Positions 33,813 to 41,054 of a stretch of 41,054 bases of DNA are shown piece after piece. Below the pieces are notes generated by a model. The model saw nothing but the letters and a program-made list of their open reading frames with translations, ran no database searches and was not told the DNA's origin. Position 1 is the stretch's first letter. Each line of letters starts with the position of its first letter. The position numbers and the translations under genes are program-made. Source of the DNA: Marivivens sp. (GTDB lineage: Bacteria > Pseudomonadota > Alphaproteobacteria > Rhodobacterales > Rhodobacteraceae); the NCBI GenBank assembly GCA_017643845.1, contig JAEPMR010000014.1, positions 1 to 41,054 of the forward strand. Reading direction: 5' to 3'.

Positions 33813-34553
33813 TCAGTCGCGCCCCTTCCAGCGGACCATCTGACGCATCACCCCATGCAACATCTGCACATCCGCGCGGGTCAGCGGCATCCGGCTCCAA
33901 AGGTTACGCAAATTTTGCTTCATTCCGGCGGCCTTTGTTTCGGGGAAGAAGAACCCCGCCGCCTCCAGAGTGCCTTCATAATGTTCGGCCAGTTTCTCGA
34001 TCTCGATCTGCTCGGCCCATTCGCTGGCCATATCCACCCGCGCATGGGTAATCTCAGCACTCGCACGCCGCCATTCATAGGCGGTCAACAACACACATTG
34101 CGCCAGATTGAGCGAGGCAAACTCAGGGTTCACCGGCACAGAGATAATCGCATTCGCCCGCGCGATATCGTCGTTTTCCATGCCCGCGCGCTCCGGCCCG
34201 AACATCACCGCGACCTTCTCGCCCCGTCCGATCCGCTCGGCGGCATCGCGCATCGCGGCTTCCGGGCTCAGCACCGGCTTCGTCAACCCGCGCGGGCGCG
34301 CCGTTGTGGCATAGACGTAGTGACACTCCGCCACCGCATCCGCCGTTGTTTCAAAGAGCTGCGCCTCATCCAAAAGCCGCCCCGCGCCGCTCGCCATCGC
34401 CACCGCCTTGGGGTTCGGCCAACCATCACGCGGGCTGGTGATCCGCATCCGGTCCAACCCGAAATTCCACATCCCCCGCGCGGCAGCACCGATATTTTCG
34501 CCCATCTGCGGGCGGATCAAAACAAAAGCGGGTTGCGGCTGGCCGGTCGGCAT
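33813..34553 (-). CDS. trmJ: TrmJ-type tRNA 2'-O-methyltransferase (SPOUT family)
   Basis: A 246-residue SPOUT methyltransferase. FVLIRPQMGENIGAAARGMW near the N-terminus, VAVMFGPERAGMENDDI and SVPVNPEFASLNLAQCVLL form the knotted SAM site; the C-terminal helical tail (RADVQMLHGVMRQM) is of the TrmJ type. It methylates the ribose of position 32 in tRNA anticodon loops. ATG at 34553 follows GAGG; a GTG four codons upstream is less likely. It is divergent from the TfoX-like gene by 67 bases. Confidence 0.93.
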   Translation of the reverse strand: MPTGQPQPAFVLIRPQMGENIGAAARGMWNFGLDRMRITSPRDGWPNPKAVAMASGAGRLLDEAQLFETTADAVAECHYVYATTARPRGLTKPVLSPEAAMRDAAERIGRGEKVAVMFGPERAGMENDDIARANAIISVPVNPEFASLNLAQCVLLTAYEWRRASAEITHARVDMASEWAEQIEIEKLAEHYEGTLEAAGFFFPETKAAGMKQNLRNLWSRMPLTRADVQMLHGVMRQMVRWKGRD

Positions 34554-34620
34554 CTTTTTCCTCACATGAAATCGCGGGCGTGATACGCTGCAGCGACGAC
34601 ACAGGCAAGGAGCAACAGAT

Positions 34621-34953
34621 ATGGCCTATGATCCCGGCTTGGCGGAACTCATGCGCGACGACCTCGCCGATATCTCGGGAATTTCCGAGAAAAAGATGTT
34701 CGGCGGCATCGCGTTCATGTTGCACGGTCATATGGTCTGCGGCGTCCATCAGGGCGGCGGCATGTTCCGCATTGGCAAGGACGCCGAAGCAGAAGCGCTG
34801 GCAATCGAAGGCGCTGGCCCAATGATGTTTACCGGTAAGCGCATGGGAGGCCTCATTGATGTGAGCGATGATGCACTAGCCGATGATGATCGCCGCGCCG
34901 CATGGATGGCGATGGCGCTTGCACACGCCCGCAGCCTGCCGCCGAAGGCATAG
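34621..34953 (+). CDS. TfoX/Sxy N-terminal-domain protein
   Basis: A 110-residue protein with the TfoX N-terminal fold: ISEKKMFGGIAFMLHGHMVCGV, FRIGKDAEAEAL and MTGKRMGG-like segments. Only this domain is present; competence TfoX proteins also carry a C-terminal helical domain, so a competence role should not be assumed. AAGGAG precedes the ATG. A ThiE-like gene follows after 58 bases on the same strand. Confidence 0.87.
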   Translation: MAYDPGLAELMRDDLADISGISEKKMFGGIAFMLHGHMVCGVHQGGGMFRIGKDAEAEALAIEGAGPMMFTGKRMGGLIDVSDDALADDDRRAAWMAMALAHARSLPPKA

Positions 34954-35011
34954 CCAAGCCCGAAATTCCCCGTTATACGCCGCTCAAACGGCCCAAAGGA
35001 AAGACGAGACC

Positions 35012-35638
35012 ATGCCGCAGGACAGTGTCGAAAGACCGCAAATCTATCTGGTTTCTCCGCCCGAGCTGGAGCTGTCGCATTTCCTTCCCGCTCTGTCCGC
35101 CTGCCTCGATTCGACCGAGATCGCCTGCGTGCGCCTCGGCCTCGCCATCCGCGACGAGGACCGCATCGCCAAAGCCGCCGATGCAATCCGCGAAGTGACC
35201 CATGCCCGCGATGTGGCGCTGGTGATCGAAAACCACGTCCAACTCGTCGAGCGCCTCGGCCTCGACGGTGTGCACCTCACTGATGGCTCGCGCTCGGTCG
35301 GCAAAACCCGAAAAACCCTCGGTCAGGACGCCATCGTCGGCGCCTTCTGCGGCAACTCGCGGCACGACGGCATGACTGCGGGCGAACTGGGCGCTGATTA
35401 CGTCTCCTTCGGGCCAGTCGGTGAGACCCCGCTCGGCACAGGCGAGATCGCCGAGAAAGAGCTCTTCGAATGGTGGTCGATGATGATCGAAGTGCCTGTG
35501 GTTGCCGAAGGCATCCATACCGAAGCCGACGTCGCCACCCTCGCACCCGTCACCGATTTCTTTGGTCTTGGCGATGGTATCTGGGATCAGGCCGACCCCG
35601 CCGCCGCTCTCGCCCGCCTTGTCGCGGCGATGGGTTAG
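35012..35638 (+). CDS. ThiE-fold protein (thiamine phosphate synthase-like) with altered substrate residues
   Basis: A 208-residue TIM-barrel protein resembling thiamine phosphate synthase: LGLDGVHLTDG, GELGADYVSFGPVGETPLG and a C-terminal DFFGLGDGIW. Residues that bind the pyrimidine and metal in ThiE are changed by my alignment: the Q-x-R-x-K strand reads V40-R-L42-G-L44, the N-D of the next strand is N74-H, and VHLGQ is VHLTD. It may therefore act on another substrate or be a non-catalytic paralogue. ATG at 35012 has AAAGGA. It converges on and overlaps the acyltransferase gene by 4 bases. No other thi genes are near. Confidence 0.75.
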   Translation: MPQDSVERPQIYLVSPPELELSHFLPALSACLDSTEIACVRLGLAIRDEDRIAKAADAIREVTHARDVALVIENHVQLVERLGLDGVHLTDGSRSVGKTRKTLGQDAIVGAFCGNSRHDGMTAGELGADYVSFGPVGETPLGTGEIAEKELFEWWSMMIEVPVVAEGIHTEADVATLAPVTDFFGLGDGIWDQADPAAALARLVAAMG

Positions 35639-36402
35639 GCCGGCACCACGGACGGTTCATCTTTAGTTTCTTCCGCCTTCATTGCCGCATAGCGACCCGC
35701 GATAACCGCCTGAAGCCGGTCCGCAAACGCGCGGGCGTCCTCCTCGGTCAGGCCGCTTGTCGGAACGGGCGCGCCGAAATGCACCCGAACCAGGCCGGGT
35801 CGCGCCCGAACACCGCCAAACGGCATGATCTGATGACCGCCGCAAAAGGTCACGGGGATCACCGGCACCTGAGCCCGGATGGCAATCAGGCTCGCGCCGA
35901 TCTTGAACCGGCCAATCCCGTCCATCCCCACAATCCGACCCTCGCCGCCCCATGCCTGCCGCTCACCCGCGCGCACCCGCGCGACCACCTCCGCCATCAG
36001 CCGCTCGGTTCCAGCTCGATTACCGCGCGGCACCATCTCGATCCCCGCCTTGCGCGCCATCCGACGCCCAAACGGGATATAGGCATAGAGGTCCGCAGCC
36101 GCCGCGCGGTCGATATACGGCCACATCACCTCGCAAAACGCTGCGACGTCGACAAAAGAACTTTCGTTGTAACATAACACGTAGCCGCCATCCGCCTGCG
36201 GCACATCGCCTTCCACGATCACCCGTGCACCGCAACGCGTCAGAAATCGGCCGAAATGTTCGGCAATCGCGGCGCAGGCCGCATTCCTGTCCATCCGACC
36301 AAAGGCGATCCGCGCCGATACGATGGGCAAGCCCATCAAAAACGCCGCCGACGCGATCCCGCCGCGCAGAGTGCTACCAGTTTGTTGTTGTATCCCTGCC
36401 AT
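35635..36402 (-). CDS. PlsC-like acyltransferase with Glu in place of the catalytic His
   Basis: A 255-residue lysophospholipid-acyltransferase-fold protein. The HX4D catalytic motif is E80-S-S-F-V-D85 (CYNESSFVD), so His is replaced by Glu; I rechecked the codon (GAA). The FPEGT motif is replaced by WGGEGR (around 151-156), and VPVIPV (179-184) is kept. It follows olsA by 55 bases on the same strand, so it probably acts in aminolipid synthesis. A specialised aminolipid acyltransferase, such as the SalA described for sulfur-containing aminolipids in roseobacters, is a candidate I cannot confirm. The ribosome binding site is weak. Confidence 0.75.
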   Translation of the reverse strand: MAGIQQQTGSTLRGGIASAAFLMGLPIVSARIAFGRMDRNAACAAIAEHFGRFLTRCGARVIVEGDVPQADGGYVLCYNESSFVDVAAFCEVMWPYIDRAAAADLYAYIPFGRRMARKAGIEMVPRGNRAGTERLMAEVVARVRAGERQAWGGEGRIVGMDGIGRFKIGASLIAIRAQVPVIPVTFCGGHQIMPFGGVRARPGLVRVHFGAPVPTSGLTEEDARAFADRLQAVIAGRYAAMKAEETKDEPSVVPA

Positions 36403-36457
36403 CGGCCGAGCTTACGGTCCGCCGCGCGTTCCGCCTAACGAATTCGCTCGTCCACCG

Positions 36458-37297
36458 CTATTCAGCCTCCAGGAGCCCCGCTTCCTCAAAACCGCGCCGC
36501 ACTTCGGCTTCGAGATGCCGCGCCAACACCTTACGGTCCTTGAAATCCGCCACGCGTACAGGCGCATGATATCGGATCGTCACCGAGCCATGCTTCGGGG
36601 CGCTTAACGTTTCCAGCAGATGACGGCCAAAGCTCATATCGCCCCACCAACCATATTGGCGCGTGTCCGCACCCTCGGCCGCCCGATAGATCACAGACAC
36701 CGGCTGGATACTCAGATTGTCCCGCAAATCATCATCAAAAAACGCCGCAAACAGCGTCGGCTTGAATGGCAACACCCGCCGCCCGTCCGTCGATGTGCCT
36801 TCGGGGAAGAACAACAGCTTGTGGCCCAGCTTTAGCCGTTTGCGGAATACATCCACATGCTCATGCGCCTCTTTCGGGTTTCGCCGGATGAAGACCGTCC
36901 CAGTCGCCCGCGCCAGCCAGCCGATGCCCGGCCATTTCGCCACTTCCGCCTTTGAAACAAAATAAATCCGCTTGCGGGCATTGAGGGCGAAAATATCGAG
37001 CCAGCTTGAGTGATTGGCGACGATTGCCCCGGGCCCCCGCATGATTTCACCTTCGACCCGATGCCGGATGCCCATGATCCGAAACGCCGAAATACAGACG
37101 AATTGCGTGATAAAAGGGGTCAACGGCCGCCGCGCGCCATAGATCGGCTGCTCGATAAGCCGCACCAGAAGAAGGATCAAAAGGCAGCCAAATGTCACGA
37201 TGCCCAGCGGCACGGCCTTCAGCACCGCCCGTAGCCATCCCAACGGCCCCACTTTCACCGGCTCGGGCACTTCAGCCTTATCCCAAGTGACGCTCAT
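36458..37297 (-). CDS. olsA: lyso-ornithine lipid O-acyltransferase / PlsC-type acyltransferase
   Basis: A 279-residue membrane-associated acyltransferase with canonical motifs: ANHSSWLD with H96 and D101 (HX4D), FPEGTST at 164-170 and SIQPVSVIY. A hydrophobic segment (residues about 28-47) anchors it. It overlaps olsB by 4 bases (ATGA), which identifies it as OlsA, adding the second acyl chain to lyso-ornithine lipid. In roseobacters OlsA is also reported to work in glutamine lipid synthesis and as a phosphatidic-acid-forming enzyme. Confidence 0.9.
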   Translation of the reverse strand: MSVTWDKAEVPEPVKVGPLGWLRAVLKAVPLGIVTFGCLLILLLVRLIEQPIYGARRPLTPFITQFVCISAFRIMGIRHRVEGEIMRGPGAIVANHSSWLDIFALNARKRIYFVSKAEVAKWPGIGWLARATGTVFIRRNPKEAHEHVDVFRKRLKLGHKLLFFPEGTSTDGRRVLPFKPTLFAAFFDDDLRDNLSIQPVSVIYRAAEGADTRQYGWWGDMSFGRHLLETLSAPKHGSVTIRYHAPVRVADFKDRKVLARHLEAEVRRGFEEAGLLEAE

Positions 37298-38067
37298 CCC
37301 GCTTGTCCCCGTGTATAGATCGCCTTCTGCGCCGCGTTCATCCGCGCCGTATCCAGAATGAGGCAGACATCCGTGGTATTAAAGTCCCGGTCTAAAAATG
37401 CGCCATCACCCACAAAGCCTCCAAGCTTCAGATAGGCTTTGATCAGCGCGGGTGTCTCCAGCATTCCCTGTCGGGGGCGGATCGCCTCCTCGGGAAGCAG
37501 GTCCATACTGTGATAGACCTCATCCCGCGCCCGCACGCGCAAGTCCTCTGGCGCCAGATGCCGCCGATACAATAACGACAGCGCCTGCGCATGGCGCTCC
37601 GGCTCGGCACCGTGAAAGCTCGCGACCCCGAACAGGATGTCAATCTCCTGTTCGGTCACATACCGCGCCAGCGCGGACCAGAGATGATACATCGCCAGCC
37701 CTCCACGGTGCTCAGGATGTACGCAGGACCGTCCCAACTCCAGCAGCTTCCGCCCGCTTTGCACCAATGGCGTCAGGTCATATTCGCTCTCTGAGTAGAA
37801 CCCGCCCGCCTCGGCCGCGCGCGCATCCGATAACAGTCGATAGGCCCCCACCACATGATCACCCTCGTCCCGTGTCGGGTCGATCAGCAACAAATGTTCG
37901 AAATAAGGATCGAGCGCATCAGCCTCAAGCCGCGCCGCGTGGTCCACCAGCGGCCCCGTTCCGCCCAGCTCCTCGACAAAGACCCGATACCGAAGCCGTT
38001 GCGCCGCGCGAATGTCATCGGCATCGCGGGCAAAACGAATGTCATATGGCGTCGAATGCGCAGTCAT
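37294..38067 (-). CDS. olsB: L-ornithine N-alpha-acyltransferase, GNAT type
   Basis: A 257-residue GNAT-type N-acyltransferase that joins a 3-hydroxyacyl chain from acyl carrier protein to an amino acid, the first step of ornithine lipid synthesis. Signatures: RLRYRVFVEELGG near the N-terminus, LLELGRSCVHPEHRGG and the C-terminal LIKAYLKLGGFVGDGAFLDRDFNTTDV. A glutamine-specific GlsB relative is possible, but pairing with olsA in an overlapping operon favours OlsB. A good promoter lies at 38093-38121. Confidence 0.9.
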   Translation of the reverse strand: MTAHSTPYDIRFARDADDIRAAQRLRYRVFVEELGGTGPLVDHAARLEADALDPYFEHLLLIDPTRDEGDHVVGAYRLLSDARAAEAGGFYSESEYDLTPLVQSGRKLLELGRSCVHPEHRGGLAMYHLWSALARYVTEQEIDILFGVASFHGAEPERHAQALSLLYRRHLAPEDLRVRARDEVYHSMDLLPEEAIRPRQGMLETPALIKAYLKLGGFVGDGAFLDRDFNTTDVCLILDTARMNAAQKAIYTRGQAG

Positions 38068-38092
38068 ATCGTCGGATCATCCTCTGCCCTGC

Positions 38093-38121
38093 GCTATAGG
38101 CGGCCACGATTTGACGTTCAA
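38093..38121 (-). promoter_or_regulatory. candidate sigma-70 promoter of olsB-olsA
   Basis: On the minus strand TTGAAC (38121-38116), 17-base spacer, TATAGC (38098-38093), leaving a leader of about 20 bases before olsB. Upstream of the -35 box two CTGTC half-sites (38136-38132 and 38150-38146) are spaced 14 bases apart, resembling but not matching a Pho box (11-base spacing). Confidence 0.55.
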
Positions 38122-38169
38122 GCCCTCTGCCGACAGATGCGCGTTGACAGAATCTTCAGACTTTCTACC

Positions 38170-38361
38170 TTAAGTTGCATCATCGCCATATACTGGAAGG
38201 AGGATCACCCGCGCCCCGTCAATCACCACCTTGCCTTCTTCTCGGAAATTCACAGTGATCCGGCCCCCGATATTGGATTGCACCTGCCCGATCCCCCAAT
38301 CCGGTCGTTCAGGATGGCGCACCAGCATCCCCGGTTCCAGCATCGCATTCAATTCGTTCAT
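38170..38361 (-). CDS. DUF3553 domain protein
   Basis: A 63-residue protein: LEPGMLVRHPERPDWGIGQVQS and ITVNFREEGKVVIDG match the DUF3553 domain, a small SH3-like barrel also found at the end of UvrD/RecQ-like helicases. As a stand-alone protein its role is unknown; nucleic-acid or protein binding is possible. GGGG precedes the ATG at 38361. It is divergent from chpT with only 20 bases between the starts. Confidence 0.85.
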   Translation of the reverse strand: MNELNAMLEPGMLVRHPERPDWGIGQVQSNIGGRITVNFREEGKVVIDGARVILLPVYGDDAT

Positions 38362-38381
38362 TTTATCCCCGAAGTTTTTCC

Positions 38382-38972
38382 ATGTCAGATATTCTCTCTC
38401 TCGTCGCGTCCCGCATCTGCCACGATCTTATCAGCCCCATCGGCGCCGTCGATAACGGGATAGAGCTGCTCGGCATGACGCAGCGCCTCTCCTCCCCTGA
38501 AATGGCGTTGATCCGCCAGTCGACAAGCACGGCACTCACCCGGATCGAGCTTTTCCGCCTCGCATTCGGCGTCGGCGGCGCCTCAGCCTGTCCCATTGGC
38601 CGCCTGAACAACACACTGACCGCCCATCTCGGAGACCGCAAAATCACACTCTCGATTGGGGTTAAGGAACCGACACTTTCTCTGGCAAAGCGCATCAGCC
38701 TTGCCGCTCTTTGCATCGAGACATGCCTCCCTCGCGGTGGCGCCGTCACCATCGACCGCTCACCGCAGGACGCGGGGCTGTTCCTCACCGCCACAGGCGC
38801 GATCCGGCTCGACACGGCACCGTTATGGGAACTGGTAACCGCGGGCGAACCGCCCGCAGACCTTCCCCGTGCGGCAGACGTCCATTTCCTTCTTCTGGGC
38901 GACCTGCTTCGCACAGAGGGGACCACACCGGCGCTCTCAATCGATACCGATGTGCTCACGCTGGCATTCTGA
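38382..38972 (+). CDS. chpT: histidine phosphotransferase ChpT
   Basis: A 196-residue dimeric histidine phosphotransferase. The phosphorylated His is H14 in the signature ASRICHDLISPIGAVDNGIELL; the C-terminal part is a degenerate HATPase-like domain without ATP motifs. In alphaproteobacteria ChpT passes phosphate from CckA to CtrA (and CpdR), which in Rhodobacterales controls motility, gene transfer agents and cell-cycle-linked traits. Only 20 bases separate its start from the divergent DUF3553 gene, and no good ribosome binding site is seen, so its promoter probably lies within that gene. Confidence 0.93.
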   Translation: MSDILSLVASRICHDLISPIGAVDNGIELLGMTQRLSSPEMALIRQSTSTALTRIELFRLAFGVGGASACPIGRLNNTLTAHLGDRKITLSIGVKEPTLSLAKRISLAALCIETCLPRGGAVTIDRSPQDAGLFLTATGAIRLDTAPLWELVTAGEPPADLPRAADVHFLLLGDLLRTEGTTPALSIDTDVLTLAF

Positions 38973-38974
38973 TC

Positions 38975-40237
38975 CTACGGGCGGCAGGTTCCGTCACCGG
39001 TCACGAGATATTTGAAGCTGGTCAGCTGCTCCGCACCCACCGGTCCCCGCGCATGCATCTTGCCCGTCGCTATCCCGATCTCCGCGCCCATGCCGAACTC
39101 GCCACCATCGGCAAACTGGGTCGAGGCATTGCGCATCAGGATCGCGCTATCAATGCGCTGGAAAAACCGCGCCGCCGTAGCGTCATTCTCGGTCAGGATC
39201 GCCTCGGTATGGTTAGAGCCATAGCGCCGGATATGCGCAATCGCCCCATCCACCCCATCCACAATCTTGGCCGCGATGATCTTGTCTAGGAATTCCTTCC
39301 CGAAATCATCCTCACGCGCAGCAACAACGCCGTCGATCTCTGCCAATGCACCATCGCCCCGAACTTCAACGCCAGCATCGAGCAGGTCTTGCACCAGCGC
39401 CGCGCCATGCTTGTAAAAGAACGCCCGATCAATCAGCAGACATTCCGCTGCGCCGCAAATCCCCGTCCTGCGGGTCTTCGCATTCAAAACCACGCGCCGC
39501 GCTTTTTCTAAATCGGCATCGCCATCCGCATAAACGTGGCAGATCCCTTCCAGATGCGCAAACACCGGCACCCGCGCCTCGCGCTGCACAAGGCCGACAA
39601 GCCCCTTGCCGCCACGCGGCACGATCACGTCGATATGTTCCACCGCGCGCAGCATCGCCGCCACCGCCTCACGATCCCGCGTCGGCACCAGCTGGATTGC
39701 CGCTTCAGGTAGTCCCGCCGATTTCAGCCCCTCCACGAGACAGGAATGAATCGCGCCCGACGAATGGAAGCTCTCCGATCCCCCGCGCAAAATAACCGCG
39801 TTGCCGGATTTCAGGCACAGCGCGCCCGCATCTGCGGTCACATTGGGGCGGCTCTCATAAATCACACCAACCACACCCAAGGGCGTGCGCACCCGCTGGA
39901 TATGCAGGCCAGATGCCATGTCCCATTCGGTGATGATCTCGCCCACCGGATCGCGCTGCTCGGCCACAGCCCGTAGCCCGTCAACGATGCCGCGAATACG
40001 GTCCTCATCCAGCATCAGGCGGTCCATCATCGCGGGGCTCAGCCCCTTTTCCCGCCCATAGTCCAGATCACGCGCATTGGCGGCAATAATCTCTGCCCGC
40101 CGTTTCCAGACGGCCTCCGCCGCACCGATCAGCGCCGCATGTTTACGCTCGGCACTGGCAAATGCCAGCTCCGCCGCCGCATCGCGCGCCCGCTCTCCGA
40201 TGTCATGCATCAGCGCTGTAATATCCGTCCCGCTCAT
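38975..40237 (-). CDS. proA: gamma-glutamyl phosphate reductase
   Basis: A 420-residue NADPH-dependent enzyme, second step of proline synthesis. Catalytic C261 lies in [17 protein letters not shown]; other markers are [21 protein letters not shown] and [16 protein letters not shown] precedes the ATG at 40237. It is 18 bases downstream of proB and co-transcribed. Length is canonical. Confidence 0.97.
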   Translation of the reverse strand: MSGTDITALMHDIGERARDAAAELAFASAERKHAALIGAAEAVWKRRAEIIAANARDLDYGREKGLSPAMMDRLMLDEDRIRGIVDGLRAVAEQRDPVGEIITEWDMASGLHIQRVRTPLGVVGVIYESRPNVTADAGALCLKSGNAVILRGGSESFHSSGAIHSCLVEGLKSAGLPEAAIQLVPTRDREAVAAMLRAVEHIDVIVPRGGKGLVGLVQREARVPVFAHLEGICHVYADGDADLEKARRVVLNAKTRRTGICGAAECLLIDRAFFYKHGAALVQDLLDAGVEVRGDGALAEIDGVVAAREDDFGKEFLDKIIAAKIVDGVDGAIAHIRRYGSNHTEAILTENDATAARFFQRIDSAILMRNASTQFADGGEFGMGAEIGIATGKMHARGPVGAEQLTSFKYLVTGDGTCRP

Positions 40238-40255
40238 TCAGCCACCCTCTTTGTC

Positions 40256-41054
40256 CTACAGCACCATATCGTCCCTGTGGACGAGCGCCGCACGCCCCTT
40301 ATACCCCAGAATATCTTCAATTTCCGCGCTTCTGCGCCCCTGAATCAGCCGCGCTTCCGCAGCCGTATACCGGCTCAGTCCCAGCCCCAGCCGCACACCG
40401 GAAGCACCGATGATTTCCACCGGATCACCCCGTCCGAAATTGCCGCGCACCTCGGCCACACCCGCCGGCAGCAGGCTCTTGCCATCCGCAAGCGCCTTTT
40501 CGGCACCATCATCCACCGCCAGTGCGCCTTTCGGCTTCATCGCCGCAATCCACCGCTTCCGCGCCGCCTGAGGGTCGCTATGGGCGTCAAACCAGGTGGC
40601 CGCAGCCCCTTCCTCCAATGCCCGCAAGGGATGCATCGTCGTGCCGAGCGTGATCGCCATGGCACATCCCGCCTCGGTCGCGATCCGCGCGGCCATCAGC
40701 TTTGTGATCATGCCCCCTTTGGACAGGCCTGAAACTCCGTCTCCGGCCATCGCCTCTATCTCCGGCGTGATTTTCTCGATCCGGTCAAAGCGCCGCGCCT
40801 CTGGGTCCACATTCGGATTGCCCGAATAGAACCCGTCCACATCCGACAAGAGCACCAATTGATCCGCGCCTACCGTCACTGCCACCTGCGCCGCCAGTCG
40901 GTCATTGTCACCGTAGCGGATTTCATCCGTGGCGATCGTGTCGTTCTCGTTGATGATCGGCACGGCGCCGAGCTTCAGCAATTGCCGCAGCGTTGCGCGG
41001 GCGTTGAGATATTGCCGCCGCTCCTCGGTGTTCTGCAGCGTCAGCAGGATCTGC
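40256..41054 (-). CDS. proB: glutamate 5-kinase (5' end cut by window)
   Basis: The frame enters from the right window edge and ends at 40256, giving 266 visible codons. The kinase part shows [41 protein letters not shown] (with the conserved NEND) and [13 protein letters not shown]. The C-terminal PUA domain (about [12 protein letters not shown] to the end) is present. It phosphorylates glutamate for proline synthesis and in known enzymes is inhibited by proline. The N-terminal third lies outside the window. Confidence 0.97.
   Translation of the reverse strand, partial: QILLTLQNTEERRQYLNARATLRQLLKLGAVPIINENDTIATDEIRYGDNDRLAAQVAVTVGADQLVLLSDVDGFYSGNPNVDPEARRFDRIEKITPEIEAMAGDGVSGLSKGGMITKLMAARIATEAGCAMAITLGTTMHPLRALEEGAAATWFDAHSDPQAARKRWIAAMKPKGALAVDDGAEKALADGKSLLPAGVAEVRGNFGRGDPVEIIGASGVRLGLGLSRYTAAEARLIQGRRSAEIEDILGYKGRAALVHRDDMVL

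Noticed and set aside
34621-34953. Competence regulator TfoX
   Set aside because: Only the N-terminal TfoX-like domain is present and no competence genes are nearby, so a competence role is unsupported.
38132-38150. Pho box upstream of olsB
   Set aside because: The two CTGTC copies are 14 bases apart rather than 11 and the second lacks the CAT end; kept only as a low-interest observation.
1-41054. Genomic island, prophage, insertion sequence, CRISPR array or tRNA gene
   Set aside because: No transposase, integrase, phage gene, spaced direct-repeat array or tRNA-like sequence was seen; genes are mostly core alphaproteobacterial families.

Overview
The window reads as a gene-dense chromosomal segment of an alphaproteobacterium, most likely a marine Rhodobacterales / Roseobacter-group organism. 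The grounds are a heterotetrameric sarcosine oxidase operon, ornithine-lipid genes olsB-olsA, the CtrA-phosphorelay protein ChpT, the DUF6456/DUF6477 and DUF1289 families, a homoserine acyltransferase with an acetyl-type active site, and a GC-rich background with Shine-Dalgarno-led, often overlapping genes. I count 46 protein genes, two of them cut by the window ends. I see no tRNA, rRNA, CRISPR array, insertion sequence or phage gene. Nearly all of the sequence is coding and no gap without a gene exceeds about 230 bases.

Layout. 1-4.8 kb: a GcvA-like LysR regulator divergent from a secreted HExxH protein, then a stress-type group (GFA-fold zinc protein, OsmC-like protein, truncated hemoglobin) divergent from a second LysR regulator, then iron superoxide dismutase. 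4.9-7.5 kb: a divergent GSCFA-domain / family 61 glycosyltransferase pair, probably for surface polysaccharide. 7.6-12.7 kb: sarcosine oxidase operon soxBDAG on the minus strand. 12.9-14.9 kb: ccmI-ruvX-DUF1289, a chain of overlapping genes. 14.8-17.5 kb: an Fe(II)/2-oxoglutarate oxygenase-like protein overlapping a TauE/SafE exporter gene, with dusA upstream. 17.6-20 kb: a LysR regulator divergent from two periplasmic c-type cytochromes. 20-22.7 kb: lipA and the divergent DUF6456/DUF6477 pair. 22.7-29.5 kb: an MttB-family corrinoid methyltransferase without pyrrolysine, guaA (predicted leaderless), an uncharacterised P-loop protein, metA, an alpha/beta hydrolase and a TetR regulator. 29.6-34.6 kb: rplM-rpsI with a strong promoter, then a hotdog thioesterase, M32 carboxypeptidase, heme A synthase and TrmJ. 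34.6-38.4 kb: a TfoX-like protein, a ThiE-fold paralogue with altered substrate residues, the olsB-olsA aminolipid operon followed by an unusual acyltransferase, and DUF3553. 38.4-41 kb: chpT and proB-proA (proB cut by the window end).

How the genes work together. Several modules concern methylated amines and C1 units (sarcosine oxidase; MttB-like protein), respiratory and cytochrome maturation (ccmI, ctaA, two c cytochromes), and membrane lipid remodelling (olsBA plus a divergent acyltransferase). The rest is mostly housekeeping. The most interesting unexplained points are: an acyltransferase next to olsA in which the catalytic His of the HX4D motif is Glu; a ThiE-like protein lacking the pyrimidine-binding residues; a translationally coupled oxygenase and sulfite-type exporter; a solitary non-pyrrolysine MttB; a shared TTTTGCAC element just upstream of two LysR genes; and a predicted leaderless guaA mRNA. 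All assignments come from reading motifs by eye; no database search was run.
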